NCBI RefSeq assembly: GCF_028656955.1
Contig: NZ_JAMDGY010000009.1
Span: 1 to 64,000 of the forward strand
Reading direction: 5' to 3'
Length of the DNA: 64,000 nucleotides
Source: Pseudomonas fontis
Lineage (GTDB): Bacteria > Pseudomonadota > Gammaproteobacteria > Pseudomonadales > Pseudomonadaceae
Made by a program: the position numbers and the translations under genes. Under the pieces are notes generated by a model, which did no database searches, had not been told where the DNA came from, and saw only the letters and a list, made by a program, of their open reading frames with translations. Positions 61,941 to 64,000 of this stretch are shown piece after piece (the stretch's first letter is position 1; each line of letters begins with the position of its first letter).

Positions 61941-61956
61941 CTGTATGCGCATACAG
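61941..61956 (-). promoter_or_regulatory. LexA (SOS) box of DUF1654-endA
   Basis: CTGT-ATGCGCAT-ACAG, a perfect 16-base palindrome with both conserved ends, 21 bases upstream of the DUF1654 start codon. It differs from the prophage box at 32,989 only in the central four bases. Confidence 0.88.
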
Positions 61957-62072
61957 TATTTTACCGTAGGACTTTTCGCAACAGCTCGTCGGTGAAAGAA
62001 CGCATGTGACCGCTCAGCGCAGGCTTTGCTGCACTGATGGGAAAATAAATTTGCTGGGATTTTAAGAGGTTA

Positions 62073-62099
62073 GGTCACCCTCAAGAGGTGAGGGCGACC
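62073..62099 (-). terminator. Hairpin after ansB
   Basis: GGTCRCCCTCA / TGAGGGYGACC (one G-T) with a five-base loop, 13 bases after the ansB stop on the minus strand. The following T-run is poor, so termination may be partial. Confidence 0.6.
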
Positions 62100-62111
62100 T
62101 GGAGGGCGGGA

Positions 62112-63212
<1,101 letters not shown>

Positions 63213-63248
63213 CTAATGAGTGAAATCGCTGTGGTGCCCAGGGAGTTC

Positions 63249-63264
63249 AGCACGATGCATACCA
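63249..63264 (-). promoter_or_regulatory. Sigma-54 promoter of ansB
   Basis: On the minus strand TGGTATG-CATC-GTGCT fits TGGYAYR-N4-TTGCW with one departure; GG and GC are exactly 12 bases apart. It lies about 50 bases before the ansB start and 90-130 bases from the activator sites. Confidence 0.65.
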
Positions 63265-63352
63265 CTTCGGCAGATGGTTACATTTATGCTGCAAATTACT
63301 GATTTCATTAGACTTAATGGGTGTTTGCGATGACCCGCTGCAATGCGCATGA

Positions 63353-63366
63353 TTCGGAATTCCGAA
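63353..63366. promoter_or_regulatory. AauR-type activator site 1 (perfect)
   Basis: TTCGG-AATT-CCGAA matches exactly the TTCGG-N4-CCGAA motif reported for AauR, the activator of acidic amino acid genes including ansB in P. putida. It is about 90 bases upstream of the sigma-54 promoter, normal for an enhancer. Confidence 0.75.
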
Positions 63367-63383
63367 TATTTCGTAACTTCTTG

Positions 63384-63397
63384 TTCGGTTTTCCGAT
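63384..63397. promoter_or_regulatory. AauR-type activator site 2
   Basis: TTCGG-TTTT-CCGAT has one departure from the motif and lies 31 bases (about three helical turns) from site 1, so both face the same side of DNA. Confidence 0.65.
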
Positions 63398-63448
63398 GGT
63401 TTTGAGGATAATTCCCACTCACGCCGTTGACGATGTCCTATTGCTGAT

Positions 63449-63477
63449 TTGACAAACCCATGCGTCGTTTCCATAGT
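63449..63477 (+). promoter_or_regulatory. rbsB promoter
   Basis: A perfect TTGACA and CATAGT are exactly 17 bases apart, directing rightward transcription from about 63,484. The RbsR-like operator covers the start point. Confidence 0.65.
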
Positions 63478-63484
63478 GGTGTAA

Positions 63485-63498
63485 CGCAAACGTTTGCG
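63485..63498. promoter_or_regulatory. LacI-family operator (RbsR-like)
   Basis: CGCAAACGTTTGCG is a perfect 14-base palindrome with the central CG typical of LacI/PurR/RbsR sites. It lies at the expected +1 of the rbsB promoter, where a bound repressor would block transcription. Confidence 0.75.
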
Positions 63499-63532
63499 AC
63501 CCGACAAAAATCATAAGATTCGGAGTAAACCC

Positions 63533-64000
63533 ATGACGCTGCCCTTCGCTGGACGCCTGCTGGCTGTTGCCATGCTCGCCTCGCTGTCTACCGCCTTGTC
63601 GTTCTCCCTTGCCCATGCCGACACCGAAAAGCCCAAAGTGGGCCTGGTGATGAAGTCCCTGGCCAATGAGTTCTTCCTGACCATGGAAGATGGCGCCAAG
63701 GCCTATCAGAAAGCACACGCTGCCGATTTCGACCTGGTTTCCAACGGCATCAAGAACGAGTCCGATACCAGCGCACAGATCCAGATCGTCGAGCAGATGC
63801 TGGTGTCCGGGGTCAAGGCGCTGGTCATTGCCCCGGCAGACTCCAAGGCCTTGGTCCCGGTGATCAAGAAGGCCATGGACGCGGGTGTCACGGTGATCAA
63901 CATCGACAACCGCCTCGATCCCGCCGTGCTCAAGAGCAAAAACCTCAGCGTACCGTTTGTAGGCCCGGACAACCGCAAGGGCGCTCGCCTGGTGGGTGAG
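63533..64000 (+). CDS. rbsB: Ribose ABC transporter substrate-binding protein (partial)
   Basis: The first 156 codons of a periplasmic sugar-binding protein: a signal peptide (about 1-30, ending SLAHA-DT), KPKVGLVMKSLANEFFLTME, then SDTSAQIQIVEQMLVSGVKA and NIDNRLDP. This is the RbsB family, probably for D-ribose. CGGAG precedes ATG 63533. The rest lies beyond the window. Confidence 0.9.
   Translation, partial: MTLPFAGRLLAVAMLASLSTALSFSLAHADTEKPKVGLVMKSLANEFFLTMEDGAKAYQKAHAADFDLVSNGIKNESDTSAQIQIVEQMLVSGVKALVIAPADSKALVPVIKKAMDAGVTVINIDNRLDPAVLKSKNLSVPFVGPDNRKGARLVGE

Overview
The window is a piece of a Pseudomonas chromosome, most likely from the P. putida/P. fluorescens side of the genus. 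The basis is the chromosomal order tig-clpP-clpX-lon-hupB-ppiD, a five-gene Yej/Npp-type peptide ABC operon, mltD-gloB-methyltransferase-rnhA-dnaQ-ldcA, ansB divergent from rbsB, DUF1654-endA behind a LexA box, and Pseudomonas-type REP repeats. The species cannot be fixed from sequence reading alone.

Positions 1 to about 33,185 are the larger, right-hand part of a temperate prophage with a contractile (myovirus-type) tail. It ends in the 3' part of a tRNA-Leu(TAG) gene at 33,186-33,240, read as attR. attL, the rebuilt tRNA and the integrase must lie left of the window. From left to right it holds: a lambda-like immunity region (leftward promoter with two operators, a lipoprotein gene, a CI/S24 repressor, three more operators, a rightward promoter and a YdaS/Cro-like gene); small early genes; a replication-type gene; a tightly overlapping NinB / HNH endonuclease / Dam-type methylase / 22-residue membrane peptide / NinG run; a candidate late antiterminator followed by a promoter and terminator; four tRNA genes (Thr, Asn, Gly, Met); a holin; portal and head genes; neck, sheath and tube genes; a tail-assembly chaperone with an apparent -1 frameshift extension; a tape measure with a lysozyme-like domain and probably an ATC start codon; baseplate genes; a collar-domain fibre; the terminase pair in an unusual place after the fibre gene; a tail spike; an AT-rich O-acyltransferase; a GH19 endolysin with nested spanins; and a leftward coiled-coil gene behind a LexA (SOS) box. 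The prophage looks intact over the part seen.

From 33.3 kb the chromosome resumes: a small membrane protein, an SLC13/RCK permease, a DUF6388-like protein, then the protein quality-control cluster (trigger factor, ClpP, ClpX, Lon), HU-beta and PpiD. A REP pair separates these from the leftward Yej/Npp operon (two solute-binding proteins, two permeases, a double ATPase) and mltD. gloB and a methyltransferase diverge, followed by rnhA, dnaQ and a lysine/arginine-type decarboxylase. After a second REP pair come a SPOR-domain lipoprotein, a GNAT acetyltransferase pseudogene with an internal deletion, a RelA/SpoT-type HD protein, and the leftward SOS-controlled DUF1654-endA pair.

The right end has the periplasmic glutaminase-asparaginase gene ansB, read leftward from a sigma-54-type promoter with two upstream TTCGG-N4-CCGAA sites. 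It diverges from rbsB, which has a sigma-70 promoter with a LacI-family (RbsR-like) operator at its start point and runs off the window.
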